NCBI GenBank assembly: GCA_001515955.1
Contig: LOES01000169.1
Coordinates: 1 to 28,461, forward strand
Source: Clostridia bacterium BRH_c25
Lineage (GTDB): Bacteria; Bacillota_A; Clostridia; Lutisporales; Lutisporaceae
Direction of reading: 5' to 3'
Length of the DNA: 28,461 nucleotides
Each line of letters begins with the position of its first letter. Position 1 is the stretch's first letter. Position numbers and translations under genes: made by a program. The notes under the pieces are model-generated. The model was not told where the DNA came from, did not search any database, and saw only the letters and a list, made by a program, of their open reading frames with translations. Shown here piece after piece: positions 5,923-14,253 of the stretch.

Positions 5923-7452
5923 TTACTTTACGCTGCTCAGGTGCTTACTAAAGAGATCCTCAAACTCTTTCCCGCTTACTTGTTCGCAAATTCTCAGAAA
6001 ATCTTCGGTCGTCGCATTCTTAAAGGAATATTCCTTATAGTAGGTCTGGAGTATCACAAAGAAGGTCTCGTCCCCTACCTGTCTGCGGATTTCACTCAGG
6101 AGCACGGCCCCTCCGGTATATACTGCCGGACCATAATCACCCCAATTGGCATATCTGCTCAGAGGCTTAAGTATTACACCGTCATAAACCCTGGCTTCTA
6201 TATCACCCTTTGCACTCTCTTCCAGGTATTCATAGTAAAGCTCCCCGTTGCCTCTCCCAAATTCCATCTCTGTGAAGATTCCCTCCGAGTAGGTGGCAAA
6301 GCCTTCATCCAGCCATGCTTCGTCTATCTGGTCGTTTCCTACAACTCCATACCACCATTGGTGTGCTGTCTCATGCACTGTCGTATATAACAGATTATCA
6401 CCGTTATATGCATTATCATAATACCTTGTATTTATATATACCAGTCCGGGATATTCCATCCCGCTTGGAAATTCAGTCTCCACTATTGAATATGTCGGAT
6501 AAGGATATTCTCCAAAGCTTTCATTGAATATTTCGATGGACCTTTTCCCGTACTCAAGTGCTTCTTTCCCCTTCTTCTCATGTCCCTTGTAATAATAAGA
6601 TTTTATCAGAGTATTTCCAACTCTGTCTTCTGCTGTCAGGAACTCGCTGCTGGCAACAAATGCAAAGTCCCTCATATTCTCGGCAGTGAACCTCCAGCTC
6701 TTATTATTCCCTTCAGTCTTTTCCTCCGCCAATGCACCGGATGCTGCTATCGTATATTCCTTCGGTGCTTTTATGTTTACTACGTAATTTGATGTGTCAC
6801 TATAAAACGGGTCCCCTACAGAATAGTATTTATCCAGATTCCAGCCGTCATGATCGTAAACAGCTGCAACCGGATACCAGTTCCCCATGTTTATATTAGC
6901 TTCTCCATAACCGAACCTTTCTGCGGCAGGAGGAATTATGACCTTGTACTTCAACTCAAGAGTAACGCTCTTTTCAGGGGGCAACGGCTCAGGAAGCTTA
7001 ACCCTGAGAATTGTTTCACCCTCGCCCTGAAGGCTGTATTCGAGAGTTTTCCTACTCTGCCCCTCCGAAAGCTCAACAGAGGTAAACTCTGAATACCCTG
7101 ACTGGAACCCTCTGGCATAAGCCCTGGAAAAATCATCAAACAGGAATGGAGCTGTTTCTTTATTCTTAAATGCATTTGTATATATGTGAAAATACAATTC
7201 TGAAAGCTCGACATTGTCATTATTCATATATGTCACCTGTTGTTCTGCTGTGAGCACCTTATTTGCAGGATCAAGCACGGCATTTATGACATACTCGTTT
7301 ATATCCGCTTCCTTTTCTATCTGAACCGGTATGTTGACAGGTGCAGGAGCTCCCGGACTTTCCTTCAGTATTAAGGAGCAGCCTCCAGTAATTGACACAA
7401 ACACTGCAATAATCAGAATACAGGCACTTATCAGCCTCACTCTTCTAATCAA
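5923..7452 (-). CDS. M1-family zinc metallopeptidase, lipoprotein
   Basis: About 509 residues. The N terminus has a hydrophobic segment ending in TGGC, a near-lipobox, so the protein is probably lipid-anchored outside the cell. An N-terminal beta-saddle domain with aminopeptidase-N-like features is followed by the catalytic domain. The exopeptidase-type motif GMEYPG is present, and near residue 360 the zinc site HETAH with the third ligand Glu in DEAWLDEGFA, 18 residues on. The ERAP-like C-terminal helical domain is absent, as in the short bacterial M1 proteins. It likely trims peptides from their N terminus. The start is uncertain: TTG at 7452 has AAAGG nine bases upstream; TTG at 7461 is too close to it; GTG at 7440 is possible. 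Confidence 0.9.
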   Translation of the reverse strand: MIRRVRLISACILIIAVFVSITGGCSLILKESPGAPAPVNIPVQIEKEADINEYVINAVLDPANKVLTAEQQVTYMNNDNVELSELYFHIYTNAFKNKETAPFLFDDFSRAYARGFQSGYSEFTSVELSEGQSRKTLEYSLQGEGETILRVKLPEPLPPEKSVTLELKYKVIIPPAAERFGYGEANINMGNWYPVAAVYDHDGWNLDKYYSVGDPFYSDTSNYVVNIKAPKEYTIAASGALAEEKTEGNNKSWRFTAENMRDFAFVASSEFLTAEDRVGNTLIKSYYYKGHEKKGKEALEYGKRSIEIFNESFGEYPYPTYSIVETEFPSGMEYPGLVYINTRYYDNAYNGDNLLYTTVHETAHQWWYGVVGNDQIDEAWLDEGFATYSEGIFTEMEFGRGNGELYYEYLEESAKGDIEARVYDGVILKPLSRYANWGDYGPAVYTGGAVLLSEIRRQVGDETFFVILQTYYKEYSFKNATTEDFLRICEQVSGKEFEDLFSKHLSSVK

Positions 7453-7814
7453 TAAAATCAACCTTTCTTTATCTTATTTCCAAAACTCCACCTTCTATAA
7501 TGGCAGAGTTCCATCTGAATCCCCGATGTTCAGCTATGGCTGAACGGGTCCACTAATATATTAATCTGCTTTCATATTTCAGATGCCTTTAGTATTCCAC
7601 TAATATAGCTTTTAGTCCTTCCGGTTATATTTTCCTGCAGCATTTTTTATTAAAACACAGTATGTATTTATTCTTTTTTTAGCTTATTATAGTATTTTTC
7701 AAAAATTTTTCACGAAATTTTCAAAAACCTGTTGTAAATTTCTTCAATCGCAAATATAATTTTAAGTGGTATACTAATTGGTATTTTATGGGTACGAAAT
7801 ATCAGGAGGATCAA
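7453..7814. other. Divergent intergenic region with hairpin and direct repeats
   Basis: No gene is seen. On the peptidase side there is a 7-bp hairpin (GTTCAGC 7528-7534, GCTGAAC 7539-7545) that can be lengthened by CCC/GGG pairs, and two copies of TCCACTAATATA at 7549-7560 and 7596-7607. These could be an operator and a leader hairpin for the peptidase gene. The right-hand part holds an extended -10 for the response regulator. I could not match the hairpin to a known riboswitch. Confidence 0.5.
7767..7775 (+). promoter_or_regulatory. Extended -10 promoter for the response regulator
   Basis: TGG followed by TATACT, 40 bases before the ATG at 7815. There is no recognisable -35 at 17 bases, which is allowed for extended -10 promoters. 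Confidence 0.4.
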
Positions 7815-8252
7815 ATGTCAAAAATCTTAATTGTAGATGATGCACATATAATGAGGAAAAACCTCAAAACCATTCTTTCAGAGACGGGCCACACAATTGT
7901 TGCGGAAGCTGCCAATGGTATTCAGGCATGCATGGAATACAAGAAGCATCTGCCTGATTTGGTGACCTTGGATATAACAATGCCTCTGATGAATGGGGTA
8001 GACGCCCTCAAAAAAATCATAGCTGAGTTTCCTGCTGCAAGAATTGTTATAGTAAGCTGTACTAACAATAACAAAGTAATTTTGGAGGCTATACAGTGCG
8101 GAGCTGCTAATTACGTACTAAAGCCGTTTACAGTTGAAAAGGTAATCCATGTAGTCAATCAGGTGCTCGAAATAAATGAGCAGGTAAGCCAGGAGACTAT
8201 AGACAGAATATATAGGGCTTTGAATTCTCCATATTTATATTCCACTCATTAA
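7815..8252 (+). CDS. Stand-alone CheY-like response regulator
   Basis: A 145-residue single receiver domain with no output domain. The acidic pocket is Asp8-Asp9, the phosphorylation site is Asp53 in TLDITMP, the switch Ser81 is in IVSC, and Lys103 is in YVLKPF. A helical tail of about 25 residues follows. The ATG at 7815 is chosen because AGGAGG lies six bases upstream; an in-frame ATG at 7788 would place this ribosome site inside the gene. No histidine kinase is adjacent, so its partner is elsewhere. It resembles the CheY-type regulators of chemotaxis or those controlling other enzymes by protein contact. Its last 18 bases overlap the 3' end of the convergent AEC transporter gene. Confidence 0.9.
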   Translation: MSKILIVDDAHIMRKNLKTILSETGHTIVAEAANGIQACMEYKKHLPDLVTLDITMPLMNGVDALKKIIAEFPAARIVIVSCTNNNKVILEAIQCGAANYVLKPFTVEKVIHVVNQVLEINEQVSQETIDRIYRALNSPYLYSTH

Positions 8253-9182
8253 TACCATATACACAGGTATGAATAATATGCTTAAAACCGTAGTTACGGT
8301 AACCATGACCGTCGCATAGCGATAATCAACATCATAGGCTTTTGCAGCTATTGCAGACTGTGTTATTATCGGCATAGCCGATTGTATTATGAACACCTTG
8401 GTCATCAGCCCCGAAATAGGTATAACCAGTGCCAGAGCATAAACCACCAGCGGTGAGATCACAAATCTCCCCAGAAGCAAAGCTGTCATATCCTTGTCAA
8501 GCTTGATATCCTTGATATTGATAGTGCTGAAGGTAATTCCAATAAAAAGCAGTGACAGCGGAGTTGTCAGGTTCCCTAAATACTTGCAGCTGTCCATGAT
8601 GAAGCTGGGAAGCTGTATTCCCAGCAATACCAAAAGCAATCCTGCCAGAAGCCCCAAAAGCGGTGCAGAGAACAACCGCTTCACAGTATTAATGCTGAAT
8701 AATTTTTCTTCACTTCCTTTTTTATCCTTACCGATGCCATATACCCCTATGGTCCAGAAAAGTGTTGTATTTGCAGCATAGTAAAAAAGCACATAGGGCG
8801 TGCTCTGCTCACCAAAAAGCGCCAGATTTACAGGCATTCCCATGAATATCGTATTGGAAGCAAAAAACATGGCCTGAAAAATCCCCTTTCTCTCGGGCTT
8901 GATCCTTATAAGCTTTGCCACCACTATAGCAACAGCATAGCATATGAGCATTGAAGCAACAGGTATTATTATTCCATTACCTGCACTGTATAGCTTCTCC
9001 CTGTCAAAAACCGTAAGCAGGCTTGAAATCATCAAAGCAGGCAGTGAAACATTAATAACCAGCTTTGCAAACAGCTGCGATACGCTTTCATCGAAAAAGC
9101 CCTTGCGGGTGAGGAAATATCCCAAGGCAATCATTATTACTATGCTCAATACGCTCTGAAATGCGTTCAGTACAATTCCCAT
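8235..9182 (-). CDS. AEC-family transporter (auxin efflux carrier-type permease)
   Basis: 315 residues with about ten membrane helices in two halves, starting with FQSVLSIVIMIALGYFL and the loop RKGFFDES, then NVSLPALMISS, all typical of the AEC family. Members move small carboxylates such as malate in bacteria; the substrate here is not evident. The ATG at 9182 has GGGGG eight bases upstream; an in-frame ATG five codons earlier lacks a ribosome site. It begins 20 bases after the NhaC-type gene ends, so the two probably form an operon of two secondary transporters. Its 3' end overlaps the response-regulator gene tail to tail. Confidence 0.88.
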   Translation of the reverse strand: MGIVLNAFQSVLSIVIMIALGYFLTRKGFFDESVSQLFAKLVINVSLPALMISSLLTVFDREKLYSAGNGIIIPVASMLICYAVAIVVAKLIRIKPERKGIFQAMFFASNTIFMGMPVNLALFGEQSTPYVLFYYAANTTLFWTIGVYGIGKDKKGSEEKLFSINTVKRLFSAPLLGLLAGLLLVLLGIQLPSFIMDSCKYLGNLTTPLSLLFIGITFSTINIKDIKLDKDMTALLLGRFVISPLVVYALALVIPISGLMTKVFIIQSAMPIITQSAIAAKAYDVDYRYATVMVTVTTVLSILFIPVYMVLMSGI

Positions 9183-9202
9183 TATAAATTCCCCCATGTG
9201 AG

Positions 9203-10534
9203 TTAGATTATTTTGTGTTTCAGGTTAAAAATTTTTATTTTTTTGGCAATCAGACTTGCTAAAGGCAATAAATATAAATAATATGAGTATATTGCGTAAC
9301 TGCTGTCTGCAGCAAGTGCAGCAGCAGGCACCGCCCCTGCAATATTCCATGGTATAAATGGAGCTATCACTATTACCGTATCCTCAATATCTAAGGCAAG
9401 CTCATATTTATCTATGCCCGCAGAATTATACATATTCCTGACCAGCTGGTATGTGAGCATTATGGCAAGAGTTTGACTGCAGCCAAAAGAGCTTGTCATA
9501 ACACTGGTTACAATCATCGTGGCAAATATACCTATCTTCCCCCCCAGCCTGCATATGAATCCCTCAACATCTTTAAGAAGGGAGGTTCCCTCAAATACTC
9601 CCGACAATGCAAAGGATACAAGTACAACCAGCGTAACCTTCAGCATTGAAGCAATACCGCCTCCCATTATTATATCTCCTAAGAAGCTCTGTTCCGGCCT
9701 GCTGTAGCCCATTACGACATATCTTAATATATCGGCTATGGATTCCTTCTGCACCAGCACGGCAACAGCAGCTCCACTTATAATGCTTACCAGCATGGAA
9801 AGCTTCACTTCCACTCTAAAAGCGGCAAGTGCCAGTATTATCAGAGCCGGCAACACTGCAATCCAATTCAGGTTAAAGGTTTTTACAATTTCTGCGCTTA
9901 TATCACTCTCACCAAGATAAAGAGGATTCTGGAAAGATAATACCCCATAGATAATGATACAAGTAATAAATGGTATAACCGAGGTCCGAAACATGTTTTT
10001 AATGTTTATGTACAGATCAGTCTCGGTAATGGTTGCTACCAGATTGGCGCTGGAAGACATTGGAGAGGACCTGTCACCGAAATATGCTCCGGAAATTATT
10101 GCTCCTGCCACAATATTGATATTCATGTCTCCGCCTTTGACCATTACCATCAGAATCATTCCAATAGTACCAACAGCACCAAAGGAAGTCCCCAGAAGGA
10201 AGGATACAATACTGCACAGCACAAAAGCATATACTATAAAAAAATTTGGATTTATAAACTTTATGCCATGGTACACTACATATGCAACCGTACCCGAAGC
10301 CCTCCACACTGCAGTGATTGCTCCTATCAGCAGCAGTATATTGATTATTATCAAGGATTTCCGGGAACCCTTTAATACCATTTGAATCAAGTCTTTCAGC
10401 TTAAAGCCTCTTTTATATGCAATTATAATGAATATTATAAGTCCAGCAAAAAGGGGATAAAAAATGTCTATCCCCTTGTAAACACTGAGCATAAGCAGTA
10501 AAAAGATGCCGAACAGTGCAACTATTACGTCCAA
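9203..10534 (-). CDS. NhaC-type Na+/H+ antiporter family protein
   Basis: 443 residues, about eleven membrane helices. The family signature is clear in the middle: GTSFGAVGTIG, then SGAYFGDRSSPMSSSANLVA, the pattern of NhaC-family antiporters (Na+/H+ or malate-lactate/H+-Na+ exchange). The first helix pair is followed by KDLIQMVLKGSRKS, a cytosolic loop. The start is a TTG with GGAGG seven bases upstream. It is followed closely by the AEC permease. Whether it exchanges simple cations or an organic acid cannot be decided, but the AEC partner makes an organic acid role attractive. Confidence 0.85.
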   Translation of the reverse strand: MDVIVALFGIFLLLMLSVYKGIDIFYPLFAGLIIFIIIAYKRGFKLKDLIQMVLKGSRKSLIIINILLLIGAITAVWRASGTVAYVVYHGIKFINPNFFIVYAFVLCSIVSFLLGTSFGAVGTIGMILMVMVKGGDMNINIVAGAIISGAYFGDRSSPMSSSANLVATITETDLYINIKNMFRTSVIPFITCIIIYGVLSFQNPLYLGESDISAEIVKTFNLNWIAVLPALIILALAAFRVEVKLSMLVSIISGAAVAVLVQKESIADILRYVVMGYSRPEQSFLGDIIMGGGIASMLKVTLVVLVSFALSGVFEGTSLLKDVEGFICRLGGKIGIFATMIVTSVMTSSFGCSQTLAIMLTYQLVRNMYNSAGIDKYELALDIEDTVIVIAPFIPWNIAGAVPAAALAADSSYAIYSYYLYLLPLASLIAKKIKIFNLKHKII

Positions 10535-10661
10535 GCTATTACCTCCAGACCGTGCTTTTCATCACGTACTCTAAATCTAATTATATTCCATGGACAGGCC
10601 ATTTTCCACAGATAATTTAGAGCTCTCCAGAGTTAATAACCCAATACGCCTGTATTTCCAA

Positions 10662-12308
10662 CTATTTTTCTGATTTCAGCTGCCTTATTTCAGCCAGAAT
10701 TCTTTTGTATTCCATATCCAGCAGCTCTCTGTCTTCATCTTTCCCGGGCATGGACAGTTTTCCCAGCACCTCTGACAGTCTGGTATCAAGAATCAGTTTA
10801 TGCTTTTGCTTGTCAAAACTGCTGGAAGCTGCCCCAGGTTTTTTATACTCATTATACTCTTCATAACTGCCTTCAAAGGTATTGAGCTTGCAGTCCTCAA
10901 TGAATATCAGCCTGTCTGCCGTACTGCTCAAAAGCTTTCTGTCATGGGATACAAAAAAGATTGTACCTTCATAAAGCATCAAGGCATTTTCCACTGCTTC
11001 CATAGAGTATATATCAAGGTAATTGGTAGGCTCATCAAGAACTATTACATTTGCATCAGAGCAGAATATCCTGGCAAAGCAGGTCCTCACCCGCTCTCCT
11101 CCGCTCAACTGTCCTGCCTTCTTATACACATCATCCCTTTTGAAGAGCAGTCTTGCCAGCATTGTCCTCGCGAAATGCTCAGGGTACACGCTTCCCTTCA
11201 TTACATTCTCAAGTATTGTACAATTGTCTTCGAGTATATCGGTCTCCTGGCTGAAGTATCCTAACTTTACGCCATTGGCAAGCTTTATCGACTCATCTCC
11301 TCCTATTATCATTTTGAGAAGCGTCGATTTGCCTGTGCCATTTCCTCCGACAAGGGCAGTCTTTGAGCCATTCAACACTTTAAATTCTGCATCCTTGAAC
11401 AATTCCTTCGAATCAAACTTCTTTGATATTTTCTTTCCTGATATCAGCACCCTGCTTACAGGCTTTTCCGCATCCTGCATGTCAATTTTCACCCGCTGCT
11501 GTTCCTTTGGTTTTTCTTTTGTATCAAGCTTGCTGATTCTTGTCTCCATAGCCTTGATTGCTTTATTAAGGTTTGCCTTGGCCTTCTGATTTCCCATTTT
11601 GTGAAGTCTTGCCTCAGAGTTCCCCATCCGGGGCGGTGCCTTCCGCATGGCAGCTACTCTGTTCTTTTTTTCACTTATGGCCTCCAGAAGTGCCTTTTTA
11701 TTTGTGGTATATTGTACATATTCAAACTGTGCCCTTTCAAGCTCCATATCCTTTTGCAGCTTGTATTGGGAATAGTTGCCGTTGTAATTCTTCAGACTCC
11801 TATCGTCAATTTCGATTATCCTGGTGCACAGCTTATCCAGCAGCTCTCTGTCGTGGGATACAATAAGGAGCAGCCCTTTGAAGCAGCCAAGCTTTTCTTC
11901 CAGAAGCTCTATCCCTTGTATATCCAAATTAGATGCAGGCTCATCAGCAAGCAGAATACTGCTGTTTTCCGAAAGGCAGCTTGCAATCTTGTACCTTGTC
12001 TTTTCTCCCCCGCTTGCGGTGTCCAGACTGTTGAAACCCAATCCAAATTCCTTGGCCATACGGCTATCTATCTCTGCAGTCTCTTCCACTTCAAGCTGTG
12101 TAATATAGGATATTTCTCCGTAATGCTTCACTGCTCCGACCTCAGGCATGTTCCTGCCTGCAATCATATCAAGGAGCGTTGTCTTGCCCGCACCATTTGC
12201 TCCCACTATGCCGATTCTTTCTCCGTAGTATGCCTTGAACTCCTTTATATCCAGTATAAGCCTGTCTCCATAATATTTTATAAGCTTGTTTATTTCCAAC
12301 ATAAGCAT
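10662..12308 (-). CDS. ABC-F ATPase, probably antibiotic-resistance type
   Basis: 548 residues with two ATPase domains and no membrane part. Domain 1: Walker A GANGAGKT (36-43), signature SGGEK, Walker B LLADEPASNLD, switch His in SHDRELL. A basic linker with a long coiled coil follows (VAAMRKAPPRMGNSEARLHK). Domain 2: Walker A GGNGTGKS, signature LSGGER, Walker B VIVLDEPTNYLD, then SHDRKLL. The C-terminal tail is charged and helical. ABC-F proteins of this kind bind the ribosomal E site and dislodge peptidyl-transferase antibiotics such as lincosamides, streptogramin A and pleuromutilins (Lsa, Vga, VmlR, CplR), though some are housekeeping factors. The attenuator-like leader favours the resistance class. 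ATG at 12308 is chosen: AGGAGGG is eight bases upstream. A start 12 codons earlier would translate through the leader hairpin. Confidence 0.88.
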   Translation of the reverse strand: MLMLEINKLIKYYGDRLILDIKEFKAYYGERIGIVGANGAGKTTLLDMIAGRNMPEVGAVKHYGEISYITQLEVEETAEIDSRMAKEFGLGFNSLDTASGGEKTRYKIASCLSENSSILLADEPASNLDIQGIELLEEKLGCFKGLLLIVSHDRELLDKLCTRIIEIDDRSLKNYNGNYSQYKLQKDMELERAQFEYVQYTTNKKALLEAISEKKNRVAAMRKAPPRMGNSEARLHKMGNQKAKANLNKAIKAMETRISKLDTKEKPKEQQRVKIDMQDAEKPVSRVLISGKKISKKFDSKELFKDAEFKVLNGSKTALVGGNGTGKSTLLKMIIGGDESIKLANGVKLGYFSQETDILEDNCTILENVMKGSVYPEHFARTMLARLLFKRDDVYKKAGQLSGGERVRTCFARIFCSDANVIVLDEPTNYLDIYSMEAVENALMLYEGTIFFVSHDRKLLSSTADRLIFIEDCKLNTFEGSYEEYNEYKKPGAASSSFDKQKHKLILDTRLSEVLGKLSMPGKDEDRELLDMEYKRILAEIRQLKSEK

Positions 12309-12338
12309 AAAAAAATCCCTCCTGTTTTCCCGGAGAGA
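12309..12338 (-). terminator. Attenuator terminator overlapping the ABC-F ribosome site
   Basis: On the minus strand UCUCUCC pairs with GGAGGGA (12338-12332 with 12322-12316, one G-U) around a 9-base loop. Seven U residues follow directly and abut the AUG at 12308. The 3' arm is the Shine-Dalgarno itself, so the hairpin both stops transcription and hides the ribosome site. A short competing pairing, AGAG (12350-12347) with CUCU of the 5' arm, is possible upstream. Confidence 0.7.
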
Positions 12339-12502
12339 ATACATAACTCTATAAAAGCAGCCCGTGACAATAGAAATCAGCCATGGCAGCCAACCGTACT
12401 GGTATTAATAGACTTATAATCGTATCCTAACCGGAATTAAATGAACAGCACAATAAACCCTTAGCTTAAGGGAATACGTACAAAACTATTTAACTCTTCA
12501 AA

Positions 12503-12520
12503 TTAGAATACTATCCTCAT
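12503..12520 (-). CDS. Leader peptide MRIVF of the ABC-F gene (candidate)
   Basis: A five-codon ORF, Met-Arg-Ile-Val-Phe-stop, begins about 29 bases after the predicted transcription start and has AAGG-rich sequence upstream. Ribosome stalling on such very short leader ORFs controls several ABC-F resistance genes (for example msrD). Its position between a consensus promoter and a terminator fits. Translation is not proven. Confidence 0.45.
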   Translation of the reverse strand: MRIVF

Positions 12521-12555
12521 GTCCTTAATACCTTACCTTTCTATTTTTCGTTATC

Positions 12556-12584
12556 ATTATAGTAAAGTGTTTCAAGAAAGTCAA
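12556..12584 (-). promoter_or_regulatory. Sigma-A promoter of the ABC-F gene
   Basis: TTGACT (12584-12579), 17 bases, TATAAT (12561-12556) on the minus strand. The predicted start near 12549 gives a leader of about 240 bases, far longer than a simple ribosome site needs. Confidence 0.85.
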
Positions 12585-12735
12585 GTTACAGTATTGTGAC
12601 TGAACTATCCGCCTTGAAAATACAAATGCCTTACATATCATAATTATGGTCCCTTATAGGTATTTTATCAGAAGGAAATTGCACTATCGCGTCGAATTAG
12701 AATAAAGAACCTTAAAAAACTCGGGGGGGATATGT

Positions 12736-13983
12736 ATGGACCTTACTATGCAAAGAGCAAGGCATATAATCAATGCACTAAAAAACGGTGTTGTCCCTGA
12801 GGTCGACCTTGAGCTGCTCTGTGTGGGAAGGAACAAGGAAATTCAAGAGTTTGCAAGGTGCTTTGAAATTACTGCCGAAGGCAATGGTACTGTAAAATTC
12901 CTGAACGGAGAATATGGCTCCGGAAAGTCGTTTTTTTTGAATGTGATTAAGCAGCTTGCTGTTAAAAATAACTTCATCGTATCCAGAGTACAAGTGGATC
13001 AAGGCTTCAGGTTCAATAATCTGGAGCATTTATACTATCATGTTATGCACAATCTTACACTTAATGTTACAGGAAAATCCGTCACCAACTTTGAAAGTAT
13101 TTTTGACCTTTGGATCGCAAGACTTCAGGAGGACCCGGACAAAAGCAGGGCAGCTCTTGAAATAAATGCGGTCATATCCTCTCTGAATAAATACAACATG
13201 TCCTTTGCCAGAGCTTTTCTTTCTTACATAAAAGCCCGGGTGGACAAGGACAGGGTTCTTTCAGATGCAGTCGCTTCCTGGCTGATGGGAGAAAAGAACA
13301 TACCGGCGAACCTGAAAGCAAAATTTGATATAATCGGCAGCATTGACCGGCTTAACTCAATAGATTTCTTGAGAGCCTTCATAAAGCTTATAACGCTGCT
13401 GGGCTACAGCGGTCTTATAATACTTATAGATGAGCTTGAACTTGTAATGAGCGAGAGAGTGGATATACGAAAGGTTTCCTATGAGAATCTAAGGAGCATG
13501 ATTGACGAATGCTGCTCCGGAGAGTTGGGAAGCTGCATGTTTGTTTTTGCTGCAACCAACGATTTCTTTGAAAACCCGGAAAAAGGCATCAAAACTTATG
13601 AAGCCCTGTCTCAGAGGCTTGGAGATGCCATAGACAAAACCAACTCCTCCCTACATGATGTCAGGCAGCCTATTATAAGGCTTCAGAAGCTAAGTGTGGA
13701 GGAATTTCAGGAGCTTACCGACAGGATCATCGACATCTACAAGCTTCTGTATAATTTCGAGCCCAGGACCAGCAACGAATCCATAAGAAGCTGGACCTTC
13801 ATATCCTGCAAGAAATTTGGAGCTAAAATATCAGAGCTTAGTATCAGAGAATACCTGACCAAGCTTATCGAGGTCCTTGACATTATGGAGCAGCACCCGG
13901 AGAACAAGGTATTCACTTCAGAATTGAAGGCAGTGAGAAAAGGGGATGTCGAGGTATATATCAACAGCAGCCGAAAAGGATAA
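12736..13983 (+). CDS. BrxD/DUF2791-like P-loop ATPase, orphan
   Basis: 415 residues. The N-terminal part (RARHIINALKNGVVP, then VGRNKEIQEF) and Walker A GEYGSGKS (58-65) match the BREX-system ATP-binding family (DUF2791; BrxC/BrxD). Walker B is GLIILIDELELV near residue 235, followed by a sensor-like VFAATNDFFENP. The C-terminal third is helical. ATP hydrolysis to remodel or load a DNA-defence partner is the role known for BrxD; here no BREX methylase, helicase, PglZ or other defence gene adjoins it, so the function is open. ATG 12736 follows GGGGGG by about six bases. It is one of only two plus-strand genes here and is flanked on both sides by minus-strand genes. Confidence 0.75.
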   Translation: MDLTMQRARHIINALKNGVVPEVDLELLCVGRNKEIQEFARCFEITAEGNGTVKFLNGEYGSGKSFFLNVIKQLAVKNNFIVSRVQVDQGFRFNNLEHLYYHVMHNLTLNVTGKSVTNFESIFDLWIARLQEDPDKSRAALEINAVISSLNKYNMSFARAFLSYIKARVDKDRVLSDAVASWLMGEKNIPANLKAKFDIIGSIDRLNSIDFLRAFIKLITLLGYSGLIILIDELELVMSERVDIRKVSYENLRSMIDECCSGELGSCMFVFAATNDFFENPEKGIKTYEALSQRLGDAIDKTNSSLHDVRQPIIRLQKLSVEEFQELTDRIIDIYKLLYNFEPRTSNESIRSWTFISCKKFGAKISELSIREYLTKLIEVLDIMEQHPENKVFTSELKAVRKGDVEVYINSSRKG

Positions 13984-13996
13984 AACATATACTTAT

Positions 13997-14128
13997 TCAC
14001 TCAGCAGCTTCCTCATATTGTCCGAGTTCTCCCTTGATTACCTCCGAAGCCAAAAGGAGTGGGTCAATACCATTATATGGCTCCACAGCATGAGTCTCCT
14101 TTCCCACTAATTTATTTTTATCTATCAT
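13997..14128 (-). CDS. Small ORF of 43 residues, unknown
   Basis: A complete ATG-to-TGA frame with GGAGG six bases before the ATG. The product is acidic, begins MIDKNKLVGKETHAVEPYNG, continues with IDPLLLASEVIKGELG and ends YEEAAE. Codon use resembles real genes (balanced, few rare residues). It lies tail to tail with the BrxD-like gene (14 bases apart) and downstream of the livF terminator, so it would need its own promoter, which I could not define. No family is recognised. Confidence 0.5.
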   Translation of the reverse strand: MIDKNKLVGKETHAVEPYNGIDPLLLASEVIKGELGQYEEAAE

Positions 14129-14213
14129 ACTGCATCCTCCGTAAATTTAGTAAATTACCTTCCAATTTCCAATTTAGCACATTGGAGCAGTTTGATAAAG
14201 CAATATTTTCGCA

Positions 14214-14242
14214 CAAAAAAGAGTCGGTATTTAACCGACTCT
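14214..14242 (-). terminator. Terminator of the liv operon
   Basis: AGAGTCGGT (14220-14228) pairs with ACCGACTCT (14234-14242) around a 5-base loop; on the minus strand six U residues follow. It begins 12 bases after the livF stop codon. Confidence 0.92.
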
Positions 14243-14253
14243 CAAGTTTACTT

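Larger units (their letters stand above)
12309..12735. other. Divergent intergenic region: ABC-F leader and BrxD-like upstream region
   Basis: The left 240 bases are the ABC-F leader, with the five-codon uORF, a CCCTTA/TAAGGG hairpin near 12458-12472, a GCCATGGC palindrome near 12381-12388 and the terminal attenuator. The right 150 bases belong to the plus-strand ATPase gene. There TTGAAA followed 19 bases later by CATAAT is only a poor promoter match, so its transcription signal is unclear. Confidence 0.6.

Noticed and set aside
7500..7560. Riboswitch before the M1 peptidase
   Set aside because: The hairpin region was compared by eye with TPP, SAM, c-di-GMP, ZTP, fluoride, cobalamin and T-box patterns and matches none.
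11601..12419. 272-residue plus-strand ORF
   Set aside because: It is antisense to the ABC-F gene and its leader, with no ribosome site and no family-like motifs.
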